The notes beneath the pieces are model-generated. The model saw nothing but the letters and a program-made list of their open reading frames with translations. It did no database searches and was not told the DNA's origin. A program made the translations under genes and the position numbers. Shown here one piece after another: positions 1 through 9,400 of a stretch of 64,000 nucleotides of DNA. Source of the stretch: an uncultured Desulfobacterales bacterium (lineage in GTDB: Bacteria; Desulfobacterota; Desulfobulbia; Desulfobulbales; Desulfocapsaceae); NCBI GenBank assembly GCA_937915545.1, contig CALGIJ010000004.1, positions 186,001 to 250,000 of the forward strand. Reading direction: 5' to 3'. How positions within the stretch are numbered: the stretch's first letter is position 1; each line of letters starts with the position of its first letter.

Positions 1-1197
1 GCCCGCCGGCGAGTACTTGATGGCGTTGGTGATGAGGTTGGTGAACACCTCCTCGATGCCGCGACGGTTGGCGAGCACGGCCGGCAACGGCGGCAGCGGT
101 TCGAGTTGCAGGAGGATGTTCTTCTCCACCGCCGCGGCGCGATGGAAAGTGACCTGCTCTTCGAGCAGGAGCTGGATGAGGACTGGCTCGCGGTCGTTAT
201 CCACCTGGCCGGCCTCGATACGCGCCAGGTCGAGAAGTTCGCTGACCATGAGGGTGAGGTTACGGATCTTATCCGAGGCGCGCTCGAGGATCTCGCGCTG
301 CTTGTCGGTGACATCGCCAGCGAGGCCGTCGAGGATCACTTTGAGCTGCATGAGCAGGGAATTCATCGGGCTGCGGATTTCGTGGGAGACCATGGAGACG
401 AACTCCGACTTCATGCGCTCGATGTTCTTGATGGCGGTGATGTCGTGGAGCACGGCGATCACCCCGAGGGTGCTGCCGGTACGGCTGCGGAACGGCGAGC
501 AGCGCGCCTCGTGGAAGCGTTCGCCGCCGTCCCTGTCAGCGACATGAATAACCTCGATCATCTCGCTTGAGGAGTCGGCGGGCATGGCCAGGGCCTGATC
601 GATCATTCCCCGTATTGCCGGCTCGTCGACGATCTCTGCCACCGGCCTCCCGGCCACTCCGTTGTCTGCATAGCCGACCATCTGCAGGAAGGCCGGGTTG
701 GCGAGCACGACGCGTCCCTCGAGGTCGCAAGCCATGACCCCGTCGAAGAGACGGTCAACCATCACCCTGAGACGAGTCTTGGTTTCACTGATATCCTGCA
801 AAGCCCGGGTATAGCGCAGCGACTTGCCGACCACCACCCGCAGATGGTCGGGGGTAAACGGCTTGGGGATGAAATCGAAAGCCCCCTTCTTCATCGCCTC
901 AATGGAATGCTCCAGGGTAGCATAGCCGGTGATGACGACCACCACCGTATCGGGATGGTGTTCCCTGATGTGCGCCAGCACCTCGAAACCTGACAAGACC
1001 GGCATCATCAGGTCGACGAGGACGATATCGTAATGGCGTGCGCCGATCATCGCCAGGCCTTCCTCGCCATTGGCGGCCACTGCCACCTCCATCCCCATGC
1101 CCTGGAGGACCATGCGGCAGGCATCGCGAATCCGCGGTTCGTCATCTATGACGAGGATACGCGCCTTGTCCGCGCCCTCGATGGTACTGCTGTTCAT
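1..1197 (-). CDS. Receiver-PAS-histidine kinase hybrid, C-terminus cut by the window edge
   Basis: The 399 visible residues begin with a CheY-like receiver domain (acidic pair D18-D19, phospho-acceptor D62 in VDLMMP). A PAS domain follows, then a HisKA dimerisation domain with the H-box SHEIRSPMNS. The start of the HATPase region (N-box TNLITNAIKYS) runs off the left edge, so the protein is partial. The start ATG has a GGAGA ribosome site 5 nt upstream. It lies 12 nt after the stop of the PAS kinase upstream, so the two are probably co-transcribed and may form a phosphorelay with the lone receiver protein further upstream. No membrane segment is visible, so it is likely cytoplasmic. The signal it senses is unknown. 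Confidence 0.9.
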   Translation of the reverse strand, partial: MNSSTIEGADKARILVIDDEPRIRDACRMVLQGMGMEVAVAANGEEGLAMIGARHYDIVLVDLMMPVLSGFEVLAHIREHHPDTVVVVITGYATLEHSIEAMKKGAFDFIPKPFTPDHLRVVVGKSLRYTRALQDISETKTRLRVMVDRLFDGVMACDLEGRVVLANPAFLQMVGYADNGVAGRPVAEIVDEPAIRGMIDQALAMPADSSSEMIEVIHVADRDGGERFHEARCSPFRSRTGSTLGVIAVLHDITAIKNIERMKSEFVSMVSHEIRSPMNSLLMQLKVILDGLAGDVTDKQREILERASDKIRNLTLMVSELLDLARIEAGQVDNDREPVLIQLLLEEQVTFHRAAAVEKNILLQLEPLPPLPAVLANRRGIEEVFTNLITNAIKYSPAG

Positions 1198-1209
1198 GTC
1201 ATTCTCCGC

Positions 1210-2736
1210 TTACCCGATGGAATCGAACAGGATGAGGTCCGTAGCCGCCACCGCCGGCAGCTCCAGGGCAAAGACAGTCCCTTGTGGACCGGTACTTTTG
1301 ACAAAAATACGACCGTTGTTCTCCTCCATCATGCCATAGGCCATGCTCAGGCCGAGGCCGGTGCCCTTGCCAAGCTCCTTGGTGGAGAAAAAGGGGTCGA
1401 AAATCTTCGAGAGGTTGTCGGTGGCGATGCCGCTGCCGGTGTCTCCGACCTCGATATAAGCCAGGCCCTTGACCCGGTCTTCATAGGTGCGCAGGGTGAG
1501 CACGCCGCTGCCGTTCATGGCGTCGATGGCGTTGATGATCAAGTTGATGAGCACCTGGCAGAGCTGGTTCTTATCGGCGTTGACCAGCAAGGGCTGCGGC
1601 CACTTATCCTCCACCACCTTGATCTGCAGGAAGAGCTTCTGGTCGCGAATGAGGCGCAGGCTGTTGTCGACGATGTCGTTGAGTTTGTGATACGCTCGCG
1701 CCGGGGCGCTCTGGCGGCTGTAGGCAAGAAGATTTTTGACGATTTCCTTGCAGCGCTCGGTATCCTCGAGGATATAGGCGAGATTCTGGCGCAGCGGGTG
1801 CTGTTCTTCCATCTGCTCCTGCATCAACCCGGCATAGAGGAGGATGCTGGTCAGGGGGTTGTTGATCTCATGGGCGACGCCGGCAGCAAGCCTCCCCAGT
1901 GATGCCAGCTTTTCCGACTGAATGAGCTGGATATGGGCATCCTTCAACTGGCGCTCGACCTCGAGCCTTTCGCGCAGATCGTTGAAAATGCCTGCGGTGG
2001 CGGTCTCCATACCGTCTTCATAGATGATTACCGCAGTCATCTCCACGGGAATCTCGGTGCCGTCGCGATGGCGGACATTGACCCTGGTAACAGGCAGCCG
2101 GCCGCGGCCGCCGATACGTTCGTCACGTAGCCTGGCCATGATATCGCGCGCCACGCCGGGAGGATAGAAGCTCTCGATATTGATGTTCTCGCTGTTGTAG
2201 GCGGAATAGCCGAACAGCGTCTCCGCAGCACGATTCATCATGATGATGCGCCCGCGGCGGTCGGCGGCGATGATGGCGCTCACCGAGGTCTGCACCACCT
2301 TGTCGATCAGTTCGCGGATGCCGCTGTACATGCGCTCCAGGTTCTTGACGCGGCTGACATCGCGGATGCTCTCAATGACATAGTCGACCTCGCCGTTTTC
2401 GGCGAGAATCGGTGAAAACACCCGCTCCTCCCAGACGACCTGTCCGGGAGTGGTGGTGAACTTCATCAGCACCGACTGGCTGCTGCGAAACCTGACCACC
2501 TTGGTCAAAGGGCAGTCACCGTTGCGAAGGCAGGGAAAGTCGCGATCCTGATAATATTGGACATTGACTCCTTCACACTTTCTGCCGATCACATCCTGCT
2601 CCTCGAGGGCAAACTTCTCGAGAAAGCGACTGTTAACGGCGACGATGGTCTTGTCCGGCTTGAGAATGATGGTAGGAAAAGAGAGCGAGTCGAATACGCG
2701 CAGACGCCAGTCGGTTTCCCGTTCGAGCCTGGTCAT
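1210..2736 (-). CDS. PAS-PAS sensor histidine kinase with a cysteine-bearing PAS domain
   Basis: A cytoplasmic kinase of about 508 residues without clear membrane segments. The first PAS domain (about 10-130) holds C54, C69 and C75 in a stretch running from GRKCEG to GDCPL. The second PAS (about 155-270) precedes a HisKA H-box (HEINNPLTS) and a full HATPase with N-box INLIINAIDAM and glycine boxes GDTGSGIA and GTGLGLSMAYG. I prefer the ATG at 2736 because GGAGGGAGA lies 4 nt upstream; a start at 2772 would overlap the previous gene. The Cys cluster recalls the one in the PAS of the sigma-54 activator at 12433, so both may sense redox state or a metal centre; that is inference. Its place in the Met/Hdr unit suggests control of, or by, that pathway. 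Confidence 0.9.
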   Translation of the reverse strand: MTRLERETDWRLRVFDSLSFPTIILKPDKTIVAVNSRFLEKFALEEQDVIGRKCEGVNVQYYQDRDFPCLRNGDCPLTKVVRFRSSQSVLMKFTTTPGQVVWEERVFSPILAENGEVDYVIESIRDVSRVKNLERMYSGIRELIDKVVQTSVSAIIAADRRGRIIMMNRAAETLFGYSAYNSENINIESFYPPGVARDIMARLRDERIGGRGRLPVTRVNVRHRDGTEIPVEMTAVIIYEDGMETATAGIFNDLRERLEVERQLKDAHIQLIQSEKLASLGRLAAGVAHEINNPLTSILLYAGLMQEQMEEQHPLRQNLAYILEDTERCKEIVKNLLAYSRQSAPARAYHKLNDIVDNSLRLIRDQKLFLQIKVVEDKWPQPLLVNADKNQLCQVLINLIINAIDAMNGSGVLTLRTYEDRVKGLAYIEVGDTGSGIATDNLSKIFDPFFSTKELGKGTGLGLSMAYGMMEENNGRIFVKSTGPQGTVFALELPAVAATDLILFDSIG

Positions 2737-2768
2737 ACGGTCTCCCTCCATGGTTGTGGGGCGTGCGA

Positions 2769-3260
2769 TCACAGGACAAAAGTCTCGGCGAGAGCGGCCC
2801 GTACCCGCTCGACCATGAGGTCGGCGACCACCAGATGGACACTGGTTCCGGCGCAGCCCATGGCGAGTATGGGGATGTCATGCCTTCTCAAAGGAGCGAG
2901 CGCCGCCTCGGCGATGCCGTAGCGGTCCTGGAAATGCGGCCCGTGCAGGTAGAGCAACGCCACCGGGTAACGGCGGGTCACCACCGCGCCGGGAATCGTT
3001 TCGAAACGCTGCCATAACAGGGCGTCACGCGGCCTTGAGACATCTTCTCCCCCAGGAACGAGGGCAAGACGCCCCGTAGTCCCGGCGTCATGGGAAAAAA
3101 CCAGGTCGAAAGAGCCATCGGCATCGAGTTCGGCAAGCATTTCGGCACAGCTACCGATCTCCTTGTGGGGGAAATCCACGGTCCACAGCGAGAGACCGCG
3201 CCGTTCAGTGAGACCGTAGATGCGAATCTGGGCTTCCCAGTAGACGGCAATGGTTTCCAT
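2769..3260 (-). CDS. ACT-domain-like protein of unknown function (ACT 1)
   Basis: A 163-residue protein with no enzyme motif that I recognise. Its last 55 residues (RYGIAEAAL...LRRHDIPILAMGCAGTSVHLVV...) resemble the ACT regulatory fold of aspartokinases, in which small ligands bind. The N-terminal half (IYGLTERRGLSLWTVDFP) may be a second diverged ACT unit. It starts 11 nt after the stop of another ACT-like gene and ends 32 nt before the start of the PAS kinase, so it sits inside a signalling and C1-metabolism operon. Binding of an amino acid or folate-related ligand is a guess. The start codon is only weakly supported by a ribosome site. Confidence 0.6.
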   Translation of the reverse strand: METIAVYWEAQIRIYGLTERRGLSLWTVDFPHKEIGSCAEMLAELDADGSFDLVFSHDAGTTGRLALVPGGEDVSRPRDALLWQRFETIPGAVVTRRYPVALLYLHGPHFQDRYGIAEAALAPLRRHDIPILAMGCAGTSVHLVVADLMVERVRAALAETFVL

Positions 3261-3271
3261 AGGCAGCCTGC

Positions 3272-3829
3272 TCAGGCGCTCCGCTCTGGGGCGAGTTGGC
3301 GGATGCGGAAATCGGGGCGAAAGGGGCTGTGTTCTTCGGGGAGATCCACGAGCCCATGGAGCACCTCCACTGCTCGAGGCAGCAGGCGGTAGTCGATATT
3401 GATGGCTAGGGCCGAGATGGAGGTGCAGTAACTGTGCACGGTAATGCCCGCCGCCGCCAGAGCGGCAATGCTCCGGCCGAGCAGCACATAACTGCGCCGG
3501 TGGGGAAAGAGGGTCAGGGTGCCGACCTGGTGACGAACGACAAGCGCCGGCGGGGACAGGCCATCGCCATCTGAGAGTGCCTGCTGAGGTACGAGAGAGA
3601 GCTGACGTAACAGGGTTTCAACCATGCCGGCATCGCCGGCTGCAACGCAGAAAACCAGCCGTTCTTCGTTGCCGTGCCCCCCGTCGATAGTGAGAAAGGG
3701 AATGTTGATGCGAGCTTTAGCCAGGGCGCCGAGAATCGCCTCGAAAGCCGGGCCACAGCCCTCTGCCCTGTGATAGAGGACATGCAGCAGTTCTTCGCTG
3801 AACTTTATACCGCCGATGGCGATCTTCAC
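3272..3829 (-). CDS. Tandem ACT-domain protein (ACT 2)
   Basis: About 185 residues starting at a GTG with GGGAGTG 5 nt upstream. A longer reading from an ATG at 3904 would run through a long hairpin and is unlikely. Two ACT-like repeats are visible. The first covers about residues 15-85 (AFEAILGALAKARINIPFLTIDGG...ERLVFCVAAGD). The second covers about 100-170 (SYVLLGRSIAALAAAGITVHSYCTSISALAINIDY...AVEVLHGL). Such paired ACT units act as ligand-sensing regulators in aspartokinase-like proteins; no kinase domain is present here. It lies between the receiver gene and ACT 1. The ligand and partner cannot be inferred from sequence. Confidence 0.65.
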   Translation of the reverse strand: MKIAIGGIKFSEELLHVLYHRAEGCGPAFEAILGALAKARINIPFLTIDGGHGNEERLVFCVAAGDAGMVETLLRQLSLVPQQALSDGDGLSPPALVVRHQVGTLTLFPHRRSYVLLGRSIAALAAAGITVHSYCTSISALAINIDYRLLPRAVEVLHGLVDLPEEHSPFRPDFRIRQLAPERSA

Positions 3830-3871
3830 CTGGCCACTCCCGATGTCACGGCCACACTCCCCCGACCGCGA

Positions 3872-3912
3872 CCCCGCCTGTGGCCGTCCCCTTGGAACGG
3901 CCACAGGCGGGG
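3872..3912. other. Perfect 16-bp inverted repeat after the receiver gene
   Basis: CCCCGCCTGTGGCCGT (3872-3887) pairs perfectly with 3897-3912 across a 9-nt loop, 6 nt past the stop of the receiver gene. No T-tract follows on either strand, so it is not a standard intrinsic terminator. It could be a transcript-stabilising or attenuating hairpin between the receiver and ACT genes. Confidence 0.75.
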
Positions 3913-3918
3913 GTAGGC

Positions 3919-4302
3919 TTACAGACTGTCTTCGACAATCTCCATGAGCTTGTCGAGATCGATCGGTTTAGGGATGAAGTCGTCGGCAAGTGTGGTCTTG
4001 CCGCCGATATGGGTATAGTTGGTGGAAGAGATGGCGTCGGTGACCGCGGTCAGCAGGATGATGACGATCCCCTTGTACTCTTCCGACTTCTTCAACTCGT
4101 CGCACAAGGTATAGCCATCCTTGCGCGGCATCATGACATCGAGAATGATCAGCGCCGGCCTCTCCTCCTTGATCTTCGCCATGGCCTCGATCCCGTCGTA
4201 GGCTTTGGCCACTCGAAAATTCTTGCTCTCCAATTTCATCGATACCATTTCGACCAGATCGGTATCGTCGTCGACAACCAGGATGAGTTTTTTATCACTC
4301 AT
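3919..4302 (-). CDS. Single-domain response regulator (CheY/Spo0F-like)
   Basis: A 127-residue stand-alone receiver domain. It has the acidic triplet D11-D13, phospho-acceptor D55 (LIILDVMMP), T85 and the conserved K112 (FIPKP), so it should be phosphorylatable. There is no output domain, so it probably passes phosphate on or acts by protein contact. A 17-residue segment (about 87-103, DAISSTNYTHIGGKTTL) lengthens the beta4-alpha4 loop, where partner specificity is usually set. It lies 49 nt downstream of metF and upstream of the ACT pair. The two kinases at 1-2736 are obvious candidate partners. Confidence 0.92.
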   Translation of the reverse strand: MSDKKLILVVDDDTDLVEMVSMKLESKNFRVAKAYDGIEAMAKIKEERPALIILDVMMPRKDGYTLCDELKKSEEYKGIVIILLTAVTDAISSTNYTHIGGKTTLADDFIPKPIDLDKLMEIVEDSL

Positions 4303-4351
4303 GACGTAGTCCTCCTCGGAGTGGATTGAAGGTGGTGCACGTAAAACTCGA

Positions 4352-5275
4352 TTATACCTGCGGTCTGGGAAGAAGCCCCGCTCTTTCTACGATTTCCTTT
4401 ACCTTTTCCTCCCAGTCGATGGCCATGATGTGAAATCCGGCAACACCTTCGACCTTTTTGAGGCGTTCTATGGTCTCGATGCAGATGGCAATTCCTTCCT
4501 CAGGCTGCTTCTCCTTGGGAACGGCGGCCATACGGTCGACGATCTCCTGGGGCACATCCATGCCCGGGACCTTGTTCTTCATGTAGCGGGCCGCCCCCAC
4601 CGACTTGATCGGGGTGACGCCGGCGAGGATATAGGTCTGCTTATGCAGGCCGCGGGCGCGCACGCCCTCCATCCACTGCTCGAACTTGTCGACGTTGAAG
4701 ATGCACTGGGTCTGGATGAAATCGGCCCCGGCGGCGATCTTCTTGGCGAGACGCAGCACGCGCAGCTCGAAGGGGTCGGCAAAGGGGTTGGCGGCGGCAC
4801 CGATGAACATCTTCGGTGGGTTCTTGATCTCCGCCCCGCCCTGGAACTTGCCCTCGTCGCGCATATTCTTGACCATCTGAATGAGCTGCACCGAGTCGAT
4901 GTCGTGCACGTTCATCGCCATCGGGTGATCCCCAAACCTGGTGTGATCGCCGGAGAGGCAGAGCATGGTATCGATACCCAGGGCATAGGCGCCGAGGATG
5001 TCGGCCTGCATGGCAAGACGATTGCGGTCGCGGGTGACCATCTGCAGCAGGGGATTGTGACCCTGTTGCTTGAGCAGCACCGAGGCGGCAAAACTCGACA
5101 TACGCACCATCGCCGTCTGGTTGTCGGTGACATTGACCGCGTCGACCACCCCGTGCAGATATTTGCCCTTCTCGATAACCTTATCGGCCATGGACCCGCG
5201 CGGCGGGCCGCACTCCGAGGTGACCGCCAAGTGTCCTGCCGCCAATACTTTTTCTAATTTGCTTTCGGTTCTCAT
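4352..5275 (-). CDS. metF: Methylenetetrahydrofolate reductase, MetF family
   Basis: A 307-residue FAD-binding TIM barrel that interconverts 5,10-methylene-THF and 5-methyl-THF. Landmarks are the N-terminal SECGPPRG, with the glutamate expected for the catalytic position, the flavin-binding RDRNR stretch, LSGDH, and ADFIQTQ, whose Gln matches the substrate-contacting Gln of E. coli MetF (assigned from memory of the family). It overlaps metV by 4 nt, as in acetogen and sulfate-reducer MetFV pairs, where MetF receives electrons from MetV rather than directly from NADH. With the Hdr and Mvh genes upstream it should be the folate-binding end of a flavin and Fe-S complex in the methyl branch of the Wood-Ljungdahl pathway, run in either direction. 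Confidence 0.93.
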   Translation of the reverse strand: MRTESKLEKVLAAGHLAVTSECGPPRGSMADKVIEKGKYLHGVVDAVNVTDNQTAMVRMSSFAASVLLKQQGHNPLLQMVTRDRNRLAMQADILGAYALGIDTMLCLSGDHTRFGDHPMAMNVHDIDSVQLIQMVKNMRDEGKFQGGAEIKNPPKMFIGAAANPFADPFELRVLRLAKKIAAGADFIQTQCIFNVDKFEQWMEGVRARGLHKQTYILAGVTPIKSVGAARYMKNKVPGMDVPQEIVDRMAAVPKEKQPEEGIAICIETIERLKKVEGVAGFHIMAIDWEEKVKEIVERAGLLPRPQV

Positions 5276-5940
5276 TCTGCCAAATCCTCTCTGATGATCT
5301 TTCTCGGACCACTGCCTCCACCCGGACGCCAGTCTTTGGCCGGGGTGATTTCCACATACCGTTCAATCTGGCCGAGTGCCTTGAGCCGCTCCCAGATCAG
5401 GGCCCAGGCGCAGTCGGTATCATCGCCGATCTCGCAGTGACCGCCGGTGGATCCGCCACAAGGGCCATTCATCAGCTGTTTGGCGCAACGGGCGATGGGG
5501 CAAATGCCCCCGGTCATGCCGAGCAGGCAGTCACCGCAGCCCTGACAACGTTCACTCCACACCCCCTGACGCTCGGAAGCGCCCATGAACTTGGTGTTGA
5601 CCGCCGGGAATACCGGCTTGTTCTTGAAGCGGCGGGCGATTTCCTGGACACCGCAACCGCAGGCCATGGACATGACCGCCTCGACCCCGTCGATCATCGG
5701 CACCAGTTCCTCGACGTACTCCGGGTCGCACTGCCGCTCGAGGGTATGCTCGCGGATCTCGATGGTGGCGCCGCTCTTCAACACCGCCATATGCAGACCG
5801 GAGGCGAGCAGGCCGACTTCCTTGCGACCGCCGGCTGCACAGACGGTGACGCACTCGTTACAGCCGACAAGCAGGATTCGCTTGAAGGGCTTGATGTACT
5901 CCATCAATTCTTCCAAAGGTTTTCGTTCTGCAGTGATCAT
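5272..5940 (-). CDS. metV: MetV-type zinc/Fe-S partner of MetF
   Basis: About 222 residues and rich in cysteine. An N-terminal cluster C27-x2-C30-x3-C34 and a C94-x-C96 pair are followed by a C-terminal set (C132, C135, C138, C147, C152, C161, C169, C177) matching the MTHFR C-terminal domain family. In acetogens MetV is the obligate partner of MetF and carries zinc and Fe-S clusters. I prefer the ATG at 5940, with AGGAG about 12 nt upstream. A TTG at 5961 overlapping the mvhD stop is possible and would add seven residues. Its 4-nt overlap with metF supports an equimolar complex. Confidence 0.88.
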   Translation of the reverse strand: MITAERKPLEELMEYIKPFKRILLVGCNECVTVCAAGGRKEVGLLASGLHMAVLKSGATIEIREHTLERQCDPEYVEELVPMIDGVEAVMSMACGCGVQEIARRFKNKPVFPAVNTKFMGASERQGVWSERCQGCGDCLLGMTGGICPIARCAKQLMNGPCGGSTGGHCEIGDDTDCAWALIWERLKALGQIERYVEITPAKDWRPGGGSGPRKIIREDLAE

Positions 5941-5957
5941 TGGTGTGTGCTCTCCTG

Positions 5958-6413
5958 TCAAATATTAGCGGCCTGCCGGGCCTCGCTTGCCCCGCCGGCC
6001 AGGGCGAGATGAATCGGACTGGGACCCATCTTGCGGATCTTCTCGGTCATCTCGGTGGCCACCTGAGCGAAACGATAGCCCATGCCGGCGGACATCGTCA
6101 CCATCTCCAGGCGCTCCCCTTCGAGGCCGATCTCTTCCAGGTACTTGCGGACACTCTCAACCCTGCGAGCGGCGCGAACGTTGCCGTTCTTGAAATGGCA
6201 GTCACCCTCCAGGCAGCCCGCCACGTAGACCCCGTCGGCACCTTTCTCAAAGGCTTTGACGAGGTGCAGCGCGTCGACCTTGCCGGAGCATGGCACGCGG
6301 ATGATCTTGACGTTGGCGGGATAGGTGAGACGCTGACTGCCCGCCATGTCGGCAGCCGTGTAGGCGCAGTAGTGGCAGCAGAAGGCCACGATGACCGGTT
6401 CAAAGTTTTCCAT
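5958..6413 (-). CDS. mvhD: MvhD-type [2Fe-2S] electron transfer subunit
   Basis: A 151-residue MvhD/FrhD-family protein with the five family cysteines C12/C13, C16, C42, C67 and C72 (FCCHYC, VPCSGK, GCLEGDCH). In methanogens MvhD bridges the hydrogenase to HdrA; in MetFV-Hdr complexes it links HdrA to other modules. Here no hydrogenase large subunit is nearby, so it probably connects HdrA to MetFV or to a distant electron donor. It follows hdrA with a 1-nt overlap and is followed immediately by metV. All family cysteines are encoded as Cys, so no selenocysteine is implied in this subunit. Confidence 0.92.
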   Translation of the reverse strand: MENFEPVIVAFCCHYCAYTAADMAGSQRLTYPANVKIIRVPCSGKVDALHLVKAFEKGADGVYVAGCLEGDCHFKNGNVRAARRVESVRKYLEEIGLEGERLEMVTMSAGMGYRFAQVATEMTEKIRKMGPSPIHLALAGGASEARQAANI

Positions 6414-9400
6414 TATGCATTCGTCCTTTCAAAGAGTTCTTCCAACTTGGCAAGGATACGGTCGTCCTCGAACTGCATCAGCTGTATGGCCTTGGCCGGA
6501 CAGGCGGAAACGCAGACGCCGCAGCCATGGCACTTGGCCGGATCGATCTCCGAGTACCCCTCGGCGTTGATGAAGGGGATGGAGAAGGGGCAGCTGCGCA
6601 CGCAGATGAGGCAGGCGGCGCAGATGTTCTTGTCGACTTTGGCCGAGCGGGCGCCAAGGTTGATGGTGTCGCTGGCCAGCATGGTGCGGGCGCGAGCGGC
6701 TACCGCCAGTGCCTGGCCGACGCTCTCGTTGATGAGTTTGGGACTGTGGGCAGTGCCGGCGACGAAAAAGCCGGGAATCGGCAGGTCGATGGGTCGCAGT
6801 TTGACATGATCCTCGAGGAAGTAACCGTCGGCGGTGCGCGGCAACTTGAAGAGCATCGCCAACTCGCTGTTGCCGTCCTCGTCGGCGACCATGCCGGTGC
6901 TGAGGCAGAGGTGGTCGGCGGCTACGATCAGCTCGCGGCCGAGAACGGGGTCGGTAAAGCTCACCTCGATGCCGCCATCGCCCGCTTTGACCCGCGGCGG
7001 CTGCTCGCGGCTGTAGCGCACAAATATCACCCCCAGCTCCCGCGCCTTCTGGTAATACTCCTCATGGAAACCGAAGGTCCGCATATCGCGATAGAGCACG
7101 AAGATACGCGCCTCGGGATTGAGCGCGAGGATACGCAGAGCATTCTTGATGGCGCTCTGGCAACAGATGCGCGAACAGTTGGGGTTTTCATCGTCGCGGG
7201 AGCCGACGCACTGAATCATCACCACGTTGTCCCAGGCCGACGCCATCTCTGGCTTCTCGGCGAGCAGCGCCTGCAGGTCGAGTTGCGTCGACACCGCCGC
7301 GTTCTCGCCGAGCAGGTACTGGGGCGGACGGTTGGGCTTGGCGCCGGTGGCGATGACCGTCACACCGTGCTCGATCTGGCGGTAGAACATCTGCTTGCCG
7401 GTCTGCATGCCGGTCTTGAACAGGCCGGGCATACCGCTGTGATCGACAATCAGCGCCCGGGTGATGATCTGAATGTTCTCATGGGCCTCGGTGCGGGCGA
7501 TGAGATCCTTGACATAGGTCTGCACGTCGCCCTTCTCGATGGTAGTGTGGATACGGGCCGCCAGTCCGCCGAGCTTGTCGGTCTTCTCGGCCAGGTAAAC
7601 CTTGTGGCCCTGGTCGGCCAGCTGTAGCGCGGCATTCATCCCGGCCACGCCGCCGCCGACGACGAGGACATCCTTGTTGATCGGCAGGCTCTGGTCGACG
7701 AGGGGCTGCGAGCGGATGACGCTGCCCACCGCCATGCGGATGAGGTCCTTGGCCTTGGCTGTGGCATCCTGCGGGCTGTTGCTGTGCACCCAGGTGGCCT
7801 GGTCGCGGATATTGGCGATCTCCACCAGATACTTGTTGAGCCCGGCGGCACGCACCGTCTCCTGGAACTTGGTCTCGTGGGTGCGCGGCGAACAGCCGCC
7901 GATAACCACGCGGTTGAGCTTGTTGTCGCGGATCGACTCCTGAATTTCACGCATCGACTGGCGGCTGCAGCCGTGGCCCTTGAGCTCGGAGACCACCACC
8001 TGCGGCAGTTGCGAGGCGAACTCGGCCAGGGCGCCGGCATCGACCACTCCACCGATATTCTCGCCGCAGTCGCAGATGAAAACACCGACCCGCGCTTCCT
8101 CGCCGACGGTGGCGAACTCCGGTGGCGGCGGCTCGCGGTCCTCTTCGGCCTTTACAGGGACGGCAACATCCGCGGCGGCCATACAGGCAGCGGCGCTGGC
8201 CTGCACCATGGTCTCGGGAATATCCTTGGGTGCCTGGGCGACGCCAGCGACGTAGATACCGGGAACCGAGGTGGCCACCGGGTTGAAGGGGTCGGTGACC
8301 GGGAAGCTCGAGCTGTTGAGGTCAATGCCCAGCTTGCCCGCCAGGAGGCGCACCTCGTCTGAGATGCGGAAGCCGGTGGACAGCACCACCATATCGAATT
8401 CTTCTGTGATATTGGCGCTCTTGTCGTCACAGCTGTAAGTGATCGTGAGGTTTTCGGCGCCCTCCTCGCGGAGGATGCTGTGCGGCCGACTGCGCACGAA
8501 ACGTACCCCGAACTCATTCTTCGCCCGGAGGAAGTAGCGCTCGTAGTCCTTGCCCATGGTGCGCATGTCCATGTAGAAGATGGTGGTCTCGATATCGTCG
8601 TGGAAGCGCTCCTTGGTGACGATGGCCTCCTTGAGGGCGAACATGCAGCAGGCGCTGGAACAATAGGCCCCGGCCCCTTTCTGCAGGCCGCGCGAGCCGA
8701 TGCACTGGATCCAGGCCACTTTCTTCGGCTGCTGGCCGTTGGACGGCCGCACCAGCTGGCCCATGGTCGGTCCCGAGGCGGAGAGGATGCGCTCGTACTG
8801 AAGGCTGGTGACCACGTCGGGCTGCTGGCCAAAGCCGAGATAGTCGAGATGGCTCGGGTCGAACAGCGAGCCGCCGGGGGAGAGGATGATCGAGCCGCAG
8901 GTGACCTCGAACTTGCGCCCCATGTCGTCGGGGTTGATCGCCCCCGCCGGACAGCATTTCATCAGGCCTTCGACGTCATCGCACTTGGCCAGGTCGATGG
9001 AGAAGGCCTGGGGGGTCGCCTGGGGATAGCGCATGCAGGTCGGCGCGCGGTGGTCGAGGCCCGGAGAGAAACGGACACACTGCGGAAACTTCTTGTAGCA
9101 CTCGCCACAGGCGGTGCATTTGTCGAGGTTGATGTAGCGGGGCGCCGTTTCCATGGAAACGGTGAAGTTGCCCTTGCCGCCCTTGATGCCCTTGACCGTG
9201 GTCATGGTCAACAGCTCGATGTACTCCTGGCGGCTTCCTTCGGAGAGATTGGGGGACAGGGTGCAAAGATCGCAGTTATTGGTCGGGAAGGTCCGGTCGA
9301 GCTGGGTCATGAGACCGCCGATGGTGTAGTCCCTGTCGACGAGGATGACCTTCTTTTCCGCTTCCGCCAGGTCAAGTGCGGCACGAATGCCGCCCATGCC

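Noticed and set aside
5958..6413. Selenocysteine in MvhD
   Set aside because: All family cysteines are encoded by ordinary Cys codons and no in-frame UGA occurs.
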